Positions 35,436 to 44,220 are shown, counted from the first letter of the stretch. The stretch is DNA of 64,000 nucleotides from Lentzea albidocapillata (GCF_000719115.1 NZ_JOEA01000005.1:372001-436000), one strand, 5' to 3'. Numbers and translations: made by a program. Notes: generated by a model not told the origin, from the letters alone.

Positions 35436-36103
35436 TGGGCCAGAACTTCCAGCTGGTGGTGGTGTCCGCCGGCACGAGCGACCCGTCGTCCACCCGCCTG
35501 CTCGCCGACCGCGTCGCCGGACGGGTCACCACGCTCGCCGGCAAGCGGGCGCACACCGTCGGCACGACGGTGGTCGAACTGCGCGAGCTCGCCACCGAGA
35601 TCGCGAACGCCCTGGTGTCCAACCACATCGGGCCGAAGCTGCGGAACGCCATCGCGACCCTGCAGCACGCGGACGGCATCGTCGCGAGCACCCCCGTCTA
35701 CAAGGCGGGCGCGAGCGGCCTGCTCACGTCGTTCTTCCAGATCCTCGACAACGACCTGCTGATCGCGAAGCCCGTCGTGCTCGCCGCGACCGCGGGCACG
35801 GCGCGGCACGCGCTCGTGGTCGACGACCAGATGCGCGGGCTGTTCGCCTACCTGCGGACCGTCGTGGTGCCGACCTCGCTGTTCGCCTCGACCGAGGACT
35901 GGCAGGACAACGGCCTCAACAAGCGCATCGACCGCGCGGCCCTCGAACTGGTGGCGCTCATGACCTCGGGCTTCGAGAAGACCGTGCGCGACGAGTCGTG
36001 GGGCAGCTACCAGCACGAGTACGGCAGCGCGGGCGGCACGGAGCTGACGATCGACCTGGACTCCGACCTGATGCGCCTGGCCGCGGGCGGCGCGTCCAAC
36101 TAG
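35435..36103 (+). CDS. NADPH-dependent FMN reductase, CE1759 family
   Basis: 222 residues, flavodoxin-like NADPH:FMN reductase: VVVSAGTSDPSSTRLLADRV at the start, ADGIVASTPVYKAGASGLL as the flavin loop. It supplies reduced FMN to the luciferase-like partner. The ATG overlaps the MarR stop by one base. An 8-bp inverted repeat (36120-36151) after the gene may terminate the operon. Confidence 0.92.
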   Translation: MGQNFQLVVVSAGTSDPSSTRLLADRVAGRVTTLAGKRAHTVGTTVVELRELATEIANALVSNHIGPKLRNAIATLQHADGIVASTPVYKAGASGLLTSFFQILDNDLLIAKPVVLAATAGTARHALVVDDQMRGLFAYLRTVVVPTSLFASTEDWQDNGLNKRIDRAALELVALMTSGFEKTVRDESWGSYQHEYGSAGGTELTIDLDSDLMRLAAGGASN

Positions 36104-36119
36104 ACAACCAGCTGGATGG

Positions 36120-36151
36120 GCCGCACGCGCTCGACCCTGAGGACGTGCGGC
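36120..36151 (+). terminator. Possible terminator of the flavin operon
   Basis: GCCGCACG (36120-36127) pairs with CGTGCGGC (36144-36151), 16-base loop, 17 bp after the reductase stop and before a convergent gene. No T-run. Confidence 0.4.
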
Positions 36152-36174
36152 TCCACCTGGGAGGACCTTGCCGG

Positions 36175-36549
36175 CTACCTGGCCAAGTAGGGCTCGATGT
36201 CCTCGAGCTCGGCGACCCGCCGCACCTCGACCGACATCTCCTCGACGCCCGCGAAGCACGTGATGTACTCCTCGGCGACGGCGGTGGCCTCCGCGAGGTC
36301 CTTCGCGCCGATCAGCAGGAACCCGCCGACCACCTCCTTGGCCTCGGCGAACGGCCCGTCGGTCGACTTGATCGCCGTACCGCTCCTGCGCACCACCGCG
36401 CCCTGCGGCAGCACGCCTTCGGCGCCGAGCATGACGCCGTCCGCCGTCAGCTTCTCGACGAACGCGTTCATCCGCTCGATGAGCTCGGGGCCCGGTTCCC
36501 ACGAGGCCGGGTCGTCCTGCGGGACTCGGTGCATGAGCATGAACCGCAT
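36175..36549 (-). CDS. YciI-family (DGPF domain) protein
   Basis: 124 residues. MRFMLMHRV at the start and TDGPFAEAKEVVGGFLLI in the middle are the YCII/DGPF signature, a ferredoxin-like fold often encoded near ECF sigma factors. The ATG at 36549 has GAGGAG upstream. Function of the family is unclear. No sigma factor adjoins it here. Confidence 0.9.
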   Translation of the reverse strand: MRFMLMHRVPQDDPASWEPGPELIERMNAFVEKLTADGVMLGAEGVLPQGAVVRRSGTAIKSTDGPFAEAKEVVGGFLLIGAKDLAEATAVAEEYITCFAGVEEMSVEVRRVAELEDIEPYLAR

Positions 36550-36641
36550 GTTGTCTCCTCGTTGTCGACTGGCAGCGTCCGCTGCCACCCCTGCGTCGAT
36601 CGACGTCACGGCGCTTTCGACATCTTCGCCATGATGGCCCG

Positions 36642-37061
36642 GTGAGATTCTCGCGGCTGGTCGTGCCCCTGCTCAGCATGTGGCTGTTCGGCAACCTCTA
36701 CGAACAGGTCGTGTGGAATCCGCAGCTGCTGGCGGACCCGCGGCCCGGCTCGCTCGTGGGCGTGTTCGCCGCGGGCAGCCCGATCTACTACTACCTGCCG
36801 TGGGGGCCGCTGGCCGTGGTCCTGGCGGTCGTCACGCGTGCGCCATCGCCCGCGCTGGGCTGCCTCGCGGTCTCGGTCGCGATGAAGGTCCTGCTGATCA
36901 CGCAGGTCAACCCGGTCTTCCGCGACCCGTCCGTCTCCCGGGACGTCGTCCACGACCACGCCGTGCTCTGGGCGTTCGGCAACGGCGTCGTCATCATCGC
37001 GGTGGCGGCCGCGATCCTGCTGATTCAGCGAGCGCGGCGCCCGGACCGGTCCGGCACGTAG
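36642..37061 (+). CDS. Small integral membrane protein
   Basis: 139 residues with about four hydrophobic helices (about 5-25, 42-67, 70-90, 105-128). Starts at GTG 36642. The segment NPQLLADPRPGSLVGVFAAG and the Tyr-rich PIYYYLPWGP lie in a loop. It resembles DUF-type actinobacterial membrane proteins of unknown role. Its 3' end overlaps the convergent GMC oxidoreductase gene by 68 bp. Confidence 0.75.
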   Translation: MRFSRLVVPLLSMWLFGNLYEQVVWNPQLLADPRPGSLVGVFAAGSPIYYYLPWGPLAVVLAVVTRAPSPALGCLAVSVAMKVLLITQVNPVFRDPSVSRDVVHDHAVLWAFGNGVVIIAVAAAILLIQRARRPDRSGT

Positions 37062-38694
37062 CGACGAGGTGGTCCGCGGTGCGCAGGACCAGGGCGGCCA
37101 TCGTCAGCGACGGGTTGGACGTGCCGAGCGACGGCATGCTGCCGCACCCCACCGCGTACAGGTTCGGGTGGTCCCAGCAGCGTTGCCACTGGTCCACCAC
37201 CGAATCACGCGGCGAGGTGCCCATGACGTGCGTGCCGCCGCCGTGCCCCGCGCCCCAGTACCGCAGCGGCTCGCCGTCGTGCTCGAAGTACCGTTCCTCG
37301 TCGGGCTTGTACGAGGTGTAGTCGTCGGCGCCGAGCATCTCGAAGATCCGGTCCGAGACCCGTTTCGCGGCCAGCAGGCCGTCCTTGACGTAGTCGGACA
37401 GTCCGTAGTGGATCGACGGGCGCGGGTTGCCGAGCGGGTCGCGGTGCGCGTGGTCGAGCGTCACGCGGTTCGCCGGATCGGCCTCCTGCTCGATCTCGAA
37501 CTGGAGCGTGAACTGGCGGCCGACCCGGTCCGCCACCGCCTCCCGCAGCGCCCTGCCCCGCAGTCCCGCCGCGGCGAACTCCGCGGTGTCGGAGTCGGGG
37601 CTGCCTGCCGACCAGCCCCAGCCCCAGTTGCCGATCTCGATGCGGAACGGCGCCCGCGCGCCACGTTCGGGACCGCCGCGGAACGCCTCGATGCCCGTCG
37701 TCGAGCCCGGACCGCGGAACGGGCCGATCGCCTGCGGCATCAGCGCCCACGTCAGCAGCGCGGGGTGGTCCATCAGGTTGCGGCCGACCTGGTCGCTGCT
37801 GTTCGCGAGCCCGGACATGAGCAGCAGCTTGGCGTTCTCGATGGCGTGCGCGGCGAGGACGACGACGTCCGCCTCCTCGTCGTGCCGCGTGTGCCTGCCG
37901 GACGTGTCGTCCTCGTAGCGCTGGTAGCTGACCTTCGTGATGCGCCCGGACGCGTCGGCGTGCACCCGGTTCACCACGCAGCGCGTGCGCAGTTCGACGT
38001 TCGCGGACCACCGCTTCTGTGTCCGGTGCGGCGTGTACTTGGCGTTCTCCGGGCAGACCGGCACGCAACTCGCGTAGCCGGTGCACCGACGGCCGTCCGG
38101 CCGGTAGCCGTTCACCGGAACCCCGTTGCGCGCCTGCGGTGTGCCGACGACGAGCAGTTCGCGGCCGTCGATGCTGGCACCGTCCACAACGGACGCGATG
38201 GCATGGTCGAGGTACGTGCGGGGCAGGGCATGCATGGGATAGCGGTAGCCGTCCGCGACGGGCAGGTGCTGCCGTTGTTCGTCGGCGTCGGCAGCGATCC
38301 CGATCTCCCACTCCGCGGCGCGGTACGAGGGTTCCAGATCGGCGTAGCTCAGCGGCCAGTTGCGGCCGCGCCCCAGGTCTGCGGTGTGGAAGTCGTCGGG
38401 GTGCATCCGGGGTGTGATGCCGGTCCAGGCGGTGCCGGTGCCGCCGTTCATCCGCAGGTACGGGCTCGAGTAGTCGAACGGCCCGGTGTTGATCAGGTAG
38501 TCGCTGGACGGCGCGGCGGCAGTCGTGCGGTAGGGCTTCAGCGGTGACTTGACGAGCGCCGTGCGGAACCTGCCGACCGCGTCGTGGTTCGCCTCGGCGC
38601 CCGCCTCCAGCACGAGCACGCGGAACCCGTTGTCCCCCAGCACTTTGGCGATGAGCGAGCCGGCGAACCCCGCGCCGACGACCACGGCCCTCAC
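36994..38694 (-). CDS. GMC-family FAD oxidoreductase, large subunit
   Basis: 566 residues. FAD motif VVVGAGFAGSL with the acidic strand end VLVLEAGAE, MNGGTGTAWTG, a Cys cluster CTGYASCVPVCPENAKY, and the C-terminal THVMGTSP, then GTSNPSLTMAALVLR. The Cys pattern and partner small subunit fit membrane-bound sugar or sorbose/gluconate-type dehydrogenases. The GTG at 38694 overlaps the small-subunit stop (GTGA). The last 20 residues (after HLVATC) look unusually Ala/Pro-rich and overlap a convergent gene, so the 3' end may have been extended by loss of an earlier stop. Confidence 0.88.
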   Translation of the reverse strand: MRAVVVGAGFAGSLIAKVLGDNGFRVLVLEAGAEANHDAVGRFRTALVKSPLKPYRTTAAAPSSDYLINTGPFDYSSPYLRMNGGTGTAWTGITPRMHPDDFHTADLGRGRNWPLSYADLEPSYRAAEWEIGIAADADEQRQHLPVADGYRYPMHALPRTYLDHAIASVVDGASIDGRELLVVGTPQARNGVPVNGYRPDGRRCTGYASCVPVCPENAKYTPHRTQKRWSANVELRTRCVVNRVHADASGRITKVSYQRYEDDTSGRHTRHDEEADVVVLAAHAIENAKLLLMSGLANSSDQVGRNLMDHPALLTWALMPQAIGPFRGPGSTTGIEAFRGGPERGARAPFRIEIGNWGWGWSAGSPDSDTAEFAAAGLRGRALREAVADRVGRQFTLQFEIEQEADPANRVTLDHAHRDPLGNPRPSIHYGLSDYVKDGLLAAKRVSDRIFEMLGADDYTSYKPDEERYFEHDGEPLRYWGAGHGGGTHVMGTSPRDSVVDQWQRCWDHPNLYAVGCGSMPSLGTSNPSLTMAALVLRTADHLVATCRTGPGAALAESAGSRPPPR

Positions 38695-38969
38695 CGGGCG
38701 CTGCTCCGGGGTCTCTGCTCCCAGCTGCCGAACCCGGGAGCCCGGGTGCCCGGCGCGGCCACGCCGACCGCCTTCCACGCCAGGCCCTCGGCGTAGGCGC
38801 GCTCGTCCGGGATCACCCCTCGCCAGACCCCGGTGTACCAGAGCTGGATGATCTCGTTCTCCGGCGCGCCGTCGGCCAGCGCGCGGTACTGCTCGACCAG
38901 TCCGGTCGACCTCAGCTCCTCCGCCGAGAACCCGGTCAGCTCGGCGGACAACTCCACGAAGGCGTCCAT
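38691..38969 (-). CDS. Small subunit of the GMC dehydrogenase
   Basis: 92 residues: FVELSAELTGFSAEELRSTG and NEIIQLWYTGVWRGVIPDE match the small subunit (sorbitol/fructose dehydrogenase subunit type) that accompanies GMC oxidoreductases. It lacks a Tat signal. ATG at 38969. Coupled by GTGA to the large subunit. Confidence 0.82.
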   Translation of the reverse strand: MDAFVELSAELTGFSAEELRSTGLVEQYRALADGAPENEIIQLWYTGVWRGVIPDERAYAEGLAWKAVGVAAPGTRAPGFGSWEQRPRSSAR

Positions 38970-39021
38970 GGCGCCATCCTGGGCGGAGGAACCGCACTGC
39001 GCCAAACGATCCGGGCAAGGC

Positions 39022-39354
39022 TCACCCTCGTGGCGCAACCTCCATCTCGCCCAGCGCCGACCAGTCGTCCTGCTCGACCATCTGGCTGACGACGCGCGGC
39101 GTCTCCGCGAGGTACCGCGGCAGTTCCGCCTGGGCGGCCTTGAAGTGGTCCGACTGCACGTGCGCGCCGCCCGCGTCGCCGTCGCGGAACGCCTCGACCA
39201 GCACGTACTCGTTCGGGTCGTCGAGGCTGCGCGACCAGTCGAACCACAGGCAGCCGGGTTCGGCGCGGGTGGCCTCGGTGAAGCCGCGGCTGATCGCGGG
39301 CCAGGCCTCGGCGTGCTCGGGCAGGACGCGGAACTTGGCGGTGATGAAGATCAA
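39022..39354 (-). CDS. Antibiotic-biosynthesis-monooxygenase (ABM/YgiN-like) domain protein
   Basis: 110 residues, single ABM ferredoxin-like domain: ITAKFRVLPEHAEAW, EPGCLWFDWSRSLDDPNEYV and HVQSDHFKAAQAELPRYL. These dimers oxidise quinols or polyketides without cofactors, or act as YgiN-like quinol monooxygenases. TTG start at 39354 with GGAGG 5 bases upstream. Probably first gene of the unit running into the GMC subunits. Confidence 0.85.
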   Translation of the reverse strand: MIFITAKFRVLPEHAEAWPAISRGFTEATRAEPGCLWFDWSRSLDDPNEYVLVEAFRDGDAGGAHVQSDHFKAAQAELPRYLAETPRVVSQMVEQDDWSALGEMEVAPRG

Positions 39355-39386
39355 GACGGCCTCCTTCGGGTGATCGCTTCCGAGCC

Positions 39387-39455
39387 TAGGGTCTGTATCG
39401 AAGTCTGGTTCGATGAGAGTCGGGCCATCGCGGACCAGACTTCGATACAGACCCT
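39387..39455. repeat. Palindromic element A, copy 1
   Basis: Perfect 22-bp terminal inverted repeats (39388-39409 and 39434-39455) starting AGGGTCTGTATCGAAG enclose a 24-bp middle. No coding capacity. It lies between the divergent ABM and MFS genes. See copies at 41479-41561 and 55259-55311. Confidence 0.9.
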
Positions 39456-39516
39456 GGACGTGCGGTCCCGCCCTGCGAGATCGCCCGGCCTGCGCGACCA
39501 TCGCCCCGTGCCCGAG

Positions 39517-41481
39517 ATGATCGACACTCGCAGGCGGAACCTGGTCGTCGCGGCCGTCCTGCTCGCCATGCTGCTGGCCGCTCTCGACCAGACCATCGTG
39601 TCCACCGCGCTGCCCACGATGGTGGCCGACCTGGGTGGCGGCGCGCACCTGTCGTGGGTGGTGACGTCGTACCTGCTCGCCGAGACGATCATGACCGTGC
39701 TTATCGGCAAGTTCGGCGACCTCTACGGGCGCAAGAAGACGTTCCTCGTCAGCGTCGCGCTGTTCCTGGTCGGGTCGTTCTTCGCGGGCTGGTCGGAGTC
39801 GATGGGCACGCTCATCGCGTTCCGCGCGGTGCAGGGGCTGGGCGCCGGCGGGCTGATGGTCACGTCGATGGCGATCATCGCGGACGTCGTGCCGTTGAAG
39901 GAACGCGGCAAGTTCCAGGGGCTCGCGGGCGCGGTGTTCGGCGTCGCGACCGTCGCCGGGCCATTGCTCGGCGGGCTGTTCGTCGACCACCTGAGCTGGC
40001 GCTGGGCGTTCTACGTGAACATCCCGCTCGGCATCGCGGTGGTGCTGGTGGCGATCGCCGCGCTGCCCACCATCAGGACGGAGGGCCGCCCGAAGATCGA
40101 CTACGCCGGCATCGCGCTGATCGCCCTGGCGGCGACCGGGCTGACACTGGTCACGAGCTGGGGCGGCACCGAGTACGCGTGGACGTCGCCGATGATCCTG
40201 TGGATGGCGGCGGGCTCGATCGTGCTGCTGGTCGCGTTCGTGCTGGTGGAGCAGCGCGCGGCCGAGCCGATGCTGCCGATGAGGTTGTTCCGCAGCAGGG
40301 TGTTCACGGTGTCGGGCATCCTGAGCTTCGTCGTCGGGTTCGCGATGCTCGGCGGCATCACCTACCTGCCGATCTACCTGCAGTACGTGCGCGGCGAGTC
40401 GGCCACTGCGTCCGGTCTGTGGATGCTGCCGCTGATCGCCGGGCTGATGGCCACGGCGCTGCTCACCGGCAACACGATCAGCCGCACCGGCAAGTACCGG
40501 ATCTTCCCGTTGGTCGGCTCGGCCGGGCTCACCATCGGCCTGTTCCTGCTGTCGCTACTGGACGCGTCGACCAGCTACTGGGAGATGGGCGCGTTCATGA
40601 TGGTGCTGGGCGCGGGCATCGGCCTGGTGATGCAGGTGCCGGTGATCGTCGTGCAGAGCACCACGAACTACACCGACCTCGGCGTCGCCACGTCCGGCAT
40701 CACCTTCCTGCGCACGATGGGCAGCTCGTTCGGTGTCGCGATGTTCGGCACGATCTACGCGAACCAGCTGCCGCAGAACCTGGTGGTCCCCCAGGGCGTC
40801 GACCCGCGTGCCATCGCCAGTCCCGCCGCCGTCCACGCGCTGCCGGACGCGCTGAGAGCGCCGATCGTCGCCGGGTACGCCGAGACCGTGCAGATGATGT
40901 TCCTGATCGCCGCGCCGATCGGGCTCGTGGCCCTGGCCGTCGCGTTCTTCCTGCCGCAGGTCGAGTTGCGCGACACGTCCCGTGCCGCCGCGGCCGGCAA
41001 CAGCGGCGTGGGCGAGAGCTTCGCCGCACCGCCGTCGAACTCCTACGACGAGCTGCGCAAACTGGTCTCCACCGTGGTCGCGAGGTCCGGCGAGGACCCC
41101 GGCCTGGCCGTGCTGCGGCGCTCCGGCGTCGACCTGCCGCTGGAACAGGCGTGGCTGCTCGGCCGCGTGTACCGGGCGTCGGCGGACGACGGCGTGGCCA
41201 CGCTCGACGAGATCGCCGACATGACGAAGGTGCCCGGCGGCATCTTCGAACCGACCGCGCAGGCCCTCGTGCGGTCCGGGCACCTGGCGTTCGGTGACGA
41301 CGGCTACCGCTTCACCGACCAGGGCGCGGACGTGTTCGCCGAGCTCGTGCGGGCGTGGCGGCGCTGGCTGCTCGACCAGTTGCAGGACTGGCACGAGCCG
41401 GACCAGCGCGACTTCGCGCAGGCACTCGACTCGTTCACCGACGAGCTGATCGAGAGCGGCCGGCAGATGAGCCGGGTCTAG
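39517..41481 (+). CDS. DHA2-family MFS drug exporter with C-terminal winged-helix-like domain
   Basis: 654 residues. The first about 490 form 14 membrane helices: ALDQTIVSTALPTMVADLGG (motif typical of EmrB/QacA), GKFGDLYGRKK (motif A) and VFGVATVAGPLLGG (motif C). The last about 150 residues are soluble: LEQAWLLGRVYRASADDG, TLDEIADMTKVPGGIFEPT and DGYRFTDQGADVFAEL look like a MarR-type winged helix. Start ATG 39517 (GTG 39508 possible). Its stop TAG is the first three bases of palindromic element copy 2, and copy 1 lies just upstream. Confidence 0.9.
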   Translation: MIDTRRRNLVVAAVLLAMLLAALDQTIVSTALPTMVADLGGGAHLSWVVTSYLLAETIMTVLIGKFGDLYGRKKTFLVSVALFLVGSFFAGWSESMGTLIAFRAVQGLGAGGLMVTSMAIIADVVPLKERGKFQGLAGAVFGVATVAGPLLGGLFVDHLSWRWAFYVNIPLGIAVVLVAIAALPTIRTEGRPKIDYAGIALIALAATGLTLVTSWGGTEYAWTSPMILWMAAGSIVLLVAFVLVEQRAAEPMLPMRLFRSRVFTVSGILSFVVGFAMLGGITYLPIYLQYVRGESATASGLWMLPLIAGLMATALLTGNTISRTGKYRIFPLVGSAGLTIGLFLLSLLDASTSYWEMGAFMMVLGAGIGLVMQVPVIVVQSTTNYTDLGVATSGITFLRTMGSSFGVAMFGTIYANQLPQNLVVPQGVDPRAIASPAAVHALPDALRAPIVAGYAETVQMMFLIAAPIGLVALAVAFFLPQVELRDTSRAAAAGNSGVGESFAAPPSNSYDELRKLVSTVVARSGEDPGLAVLRRSGVDLPLEQAWLLGRVYRASADDGVATLDEIADMTKVPGGIFEPTAQALVRSGHLAFGDDGYRFTDQGADVFAELVRAWRRWLLDQLQDWHEPDQRDFAQALDSFTDELIESGRQMSRV

Positions 41482-41561
41482 GGTCTGTATCGAGGTCTGG
41501 TTCGATGAGAGTCGCGCTTGAGGGCCCGGCTATCGCGGACCAGACCTCGATACAGACCCTA
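41479..41561. repeat. Palindromic element A, copy 2, supplying stop codons to two convergent genes
   Basis: 23-bp perfect terminal inverted repeats (41479-41501 and 41539-41561) around a 37-bp middle. Both ends read TAGGGTCTG inward: the left TAG is the MFS stop and the right TAG (minus strand) is the SARP stop. Compared with copy 1, one base pair in the arms has changed on both sides (A-T to G-C). Confidence 0.92.
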
Positions 41562-44183
41562 AACGCGTGCTTGCAGGGCCGTGGCTTCCGTGTCGCGGCC
41601 CTGCTCCCGGTACAGCGCCAACGCCAGATCCCACTGCTCGCGCGCCTGCGCGGTCTCCCCCGCCGCCGCGTGCACGTCACCCAGGTGTTCCAGGACGGTG
41701 GCCTGCTCGGCGGAGTTGTCCAGCTCCCGGTACAAAGCCAGCGCCGAGCCGTAGTGCGCGACGGCGTCGGCGTGGCGGCCGTCGTGGTGGGCGATGTGCG
41801 CGAGGCTGTCGAGAGTGGCCGCGCATCCCTCCGCGTGACCGAGCTCGTCGTTGAGCAGCATGGCTTCCTCGCAGAACGTGCGGGCCTCGGCATAACGGCC
41901 CAGGCAGGCGTAGCGCCAGCCGGCCTCGTTCAGCGACTCGGCCACGCGGATCGCCGTCCCGGCCGCGCGGAACTCCTCCAGCCCGGCGAGCGAGTGCTCC
42001 AGAGCTTTCTCCAGATCACCCACGAACTCCGCCGCCCACGCGATCGCCCGGTGCGCGCCGCCGCGCGCCTCGTGGTCGCCGGTGCGCGCCGCCAGTTCCA
42101 GGCCTCGTTCGAAGTGACTGTGCCCCAACGATGTCCGGCCCACCTCGATGTAGTCGGCACCGAGGCACCTGTGCGCGGTGGACTGCTTGATCGGGTCTCC
42201 CAGCGCCTCCGCGGCGCGCAACGCCGTCAGCCAGGCGTCGATGTCGTCGGAAGTGCGGCCACGCCGGAGGTGGTAGTTGTTCAAGGCGCGGCCGATCAGC
42301 CATGCCGCGTCGAAGTCCTCGCGCCCCAGGGCTTGTCGCTGTTCGGCCATCAGGCTGGTGTGCTCGGCGTCGAACCAGGCCATCGCCGCCGCGTTGGTCT
42401 CGAAGGTGAGCGCGTGGCCGCTTTCGTGCTCCGGCAACACCTTGTGCGGTTCCAGCGCGAGCGCGGCGGCCCGTGCGGTGGCGGCGTAGAAGTCGGCCAG
42501 CCGGGACCCCGGATCGGCGGGGAGGTCCGCCGCGTACAGGCCGACCAGGTCGTGCATCCGGTACCGGCCGGGCACGTGCTGCTGCACCAGGTGCGCGTTC
42601 TCCAGTTCCCGTAACACCATTCGCGCCCGCGTGACGGGCCGGTCGAGCAACGCCGCCGCAGCAGCGAGACTCACGTCCGCCGTGCCGACGGTGCCGAGCA
42701 GGCCGAACGCGCGCGCTGCCTCGTCCGAGAGCGCCGCCACGGACCAGGAGAACACCGTCCGCAGGTTCGTGCCGATCTCGCCCGCGTCCAGCGCGTCGAG
42801 AGGGTGCTCACGCAGTTCCGCGGCGAACGCGGTCAGGGGGAAGTCCGGTTCCATCGCGGCGCGGGCGGCGACGATCGACAGCGCCAGCGGCAGTCCGCCG
42901 CACCAGCTCACCAGGTCCGCGACCACCCTGGGTTCGGCCGCCACGCGCCTGGCGCCCAGCCTCGCCACGAGGAACTCGCGGGCATCGGCCGGATGCAGCA
43001 CGTCCAGCGACACGGACCGCGCTCCGTGCGCGGCCACCAGGCCCGCGAGCTTGAGGCGGCTCGTGACCAGCACCGTCGCGTCGGAGCCCGGCAGCAGCGG
43101 CACGACCTGCTCCGTCGAGCGGGCGTTGTCGAGCAGCACCAGCAGGCGCCGTCCCGCGACCACGCTGCGGTATCGCGCGGCCCGTGCGTCCAGGCCCGCC
43201 GGGATCGTCTCCTCCCCCAACGCCTCCAGGAACTCGCGCAGCACGGTCTCGGGCGGCGTCGGCTCGGCGGAGGAGTCGAAGCCGCGCAGGTTCACGTAGA
43301 GCTGGCCGTCCGGGAACTCGTCGAGGTGCCGATGCGCCCAGTGCAGTGCCAGCGCGGTCTTGCCGATCCCGCCCGTCCCGCCGATCGCGGTGATCACGAC
43401 CGTGCCGGACGACCCCAGTGCGGCGAGTTCGCCGGTGCGGCCGGTGAACCACGGGTGCGGCGCGGGCAGCTGACGTGGACCGGCGGCGCGTTCCTCCACG
43501 CTGCCGGCGAGGATCCGCTGGTGCACGTCCTGCAACGGCCTGCTCGGGTCGGCGCCGAGCTCGTCGGCGAGGCGGCGGCGCACGATCTCGTAGTGCCGCA
43601 ACGCCTCCGCGTCGTTGCCCGTCCGGTGCAGCGCCAGCATCAGTTGCGCGGCAAGGCGTTCGTCGTGCGGCAGTGCCTCGGCGAGCTGCCTCAACGAGGG
43701 CAGCAGCGCGGCGTGCCGGCCGTCCGCGAGCGCCGCGTCGTTGCGATCGAGTTCGGCGGCGACGCGTTCGGCGTGCAGGCTCTCGCGCACCGCGTCGAAC
43801 CACGGCGAGTCGAGCCCGTCGAGCGCCTGCCCGCGCCACAGCCCGAGCGCCTCGTCGAGAGCGCCCTGCCGCACGAGTGCGCGGAAGCGGAACAGATCGA
43901 CCTGCGACGGGTCCACCACGAGCCGATATCCGGCCGGCGAGCGTTCGATGTCCAGTCCGAGCAGTTTGCGGAGCTTCGACACGTACCCGTAGAGCGTCTC
44001 GCGCGCTCGCAGCGGCGCCCGCTCACCCCAGACGCGGCCGAGCAGCCGATCGACCGGAACCGGCCGTCCCTCCTCCACCAGCAGCGCGACCAGCACAGAC
44101 CGTTGCCGGACGTGGCCGATCTCGACCAGCGCGCCCGCGTCCCGCACCTCCACGGCGCCGAGCAGCCCGAACTCCAAGATCAC
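41559..44183 (-). CDS. AfsR/SARP-family regulator with BTAD, NB-ARC and TPR domains
   Basis: 874 residues. An OmpR-like winged helix (about 15-90) and BTAD (95-235) are followed by an NTPase domain with Walker A GTGGIGKTALA (about 269-279), Walker B LLVLLDN and GLPLALS, then TPR repeats to the C-terminus. SARPs bind heptameric direct repeats and switch on secondary-metabolite genes. GTG start at 44183. Two AGGTTCA repeats 11 bp apart lie 20 bp upstream and may be its own site. The stop codon lies in element A copy 2. Confidence 0.92.
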   Translation of the reverse strand: MILEFGLLGAVEVRDAGALVEIGHVRQRSVLVALLVEEGRPVPVDRLLGRVWGERAPLRARETLYGYVSKLRKLLGLDIERSPAGYRLVVDPSQVDLFRFRALVRQGALDEALGLWRGQALDGLDSPWFDAVRESLHAERVAAELDRNDAALADGRHAALLPSLRQLAEALPHDERLAAQLMLALHRTGNDAEALRHYEIVRRRLADELGADPSRPLQDVHQRILAGSVEERAAGPRQLPAPHPWFTGRTGELAALGSSGTVVITAIGGTGGIGKTALALHWAHRHLDEFPDGQLYVNLRGFDSSAEPTPPETVLREFLEALGEETIPAGLDARAARYRSVVAGRRLLVLLDNARSTEQVVPLLPGSDATVLVTSRLKLAGLVAAHGARSVSLDVLHPADAREFLVARLGARRVAAEPRVVADLVSWCGGLPLALSIVAARAAMEPDFPLTAFAAELREHPLDALDAGEIGTNLRTVFSWSVAALSDEAARAFGLLGTVGTADVSLAAAAALLDRPVTRARMVLRELENAHLVQQHVPGRYRMHDLVGLYAADLPADPGSRLADFYAATARAAALALEPHKVLPEHESGHALTFETNAAAMAWFDAEHTSLMAEQRQALGREDFDAAWLIGRALNNYHLRRGRTSDDIDAWLTALRAAEALGDPIKQSTAHRCLGADYIEVGRTSLGHSHFERGLELAARTGDHEARGGAHRAIAWAAEFVGDLEKALEHSLAGLEEFRAAGTAIRVAESLNEAGWRYACLGRYAEARTFCEEAMLLNDELGHAEGCAATLDSLAHIAHHDGRHADAVAHYGSALALYRELDNSAEQATVLEHLGDVHAAAGETAQAREQWDLALALYREQGRDTEATALQARV

Positions 44184-44202
44184 CCCTCAGCCAGTGGATT
44201 CA

Positions 44203-44220
44203 AGGTTCATCCTAGGTTCA
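44203..44220. promoter_or_regulatory. Direct heptamer repeats, SARP-type site
   Basis: AGGTTCA at 44203-44209 and 44214-44220 (TGAACCT on the SARP coding strand), 11-bp period with a 4-bp spacer, which is the spacing used by SARP regulators. Confidence 0.6.

Noticed and set aside
39387..41561. Composite transposon formed by two elements around the MFS gene
   Set aside because: No transposase, no target duplication at the outer ends that I can see, and the two elements differ in length and arm sequence; independent insertions are simpler.
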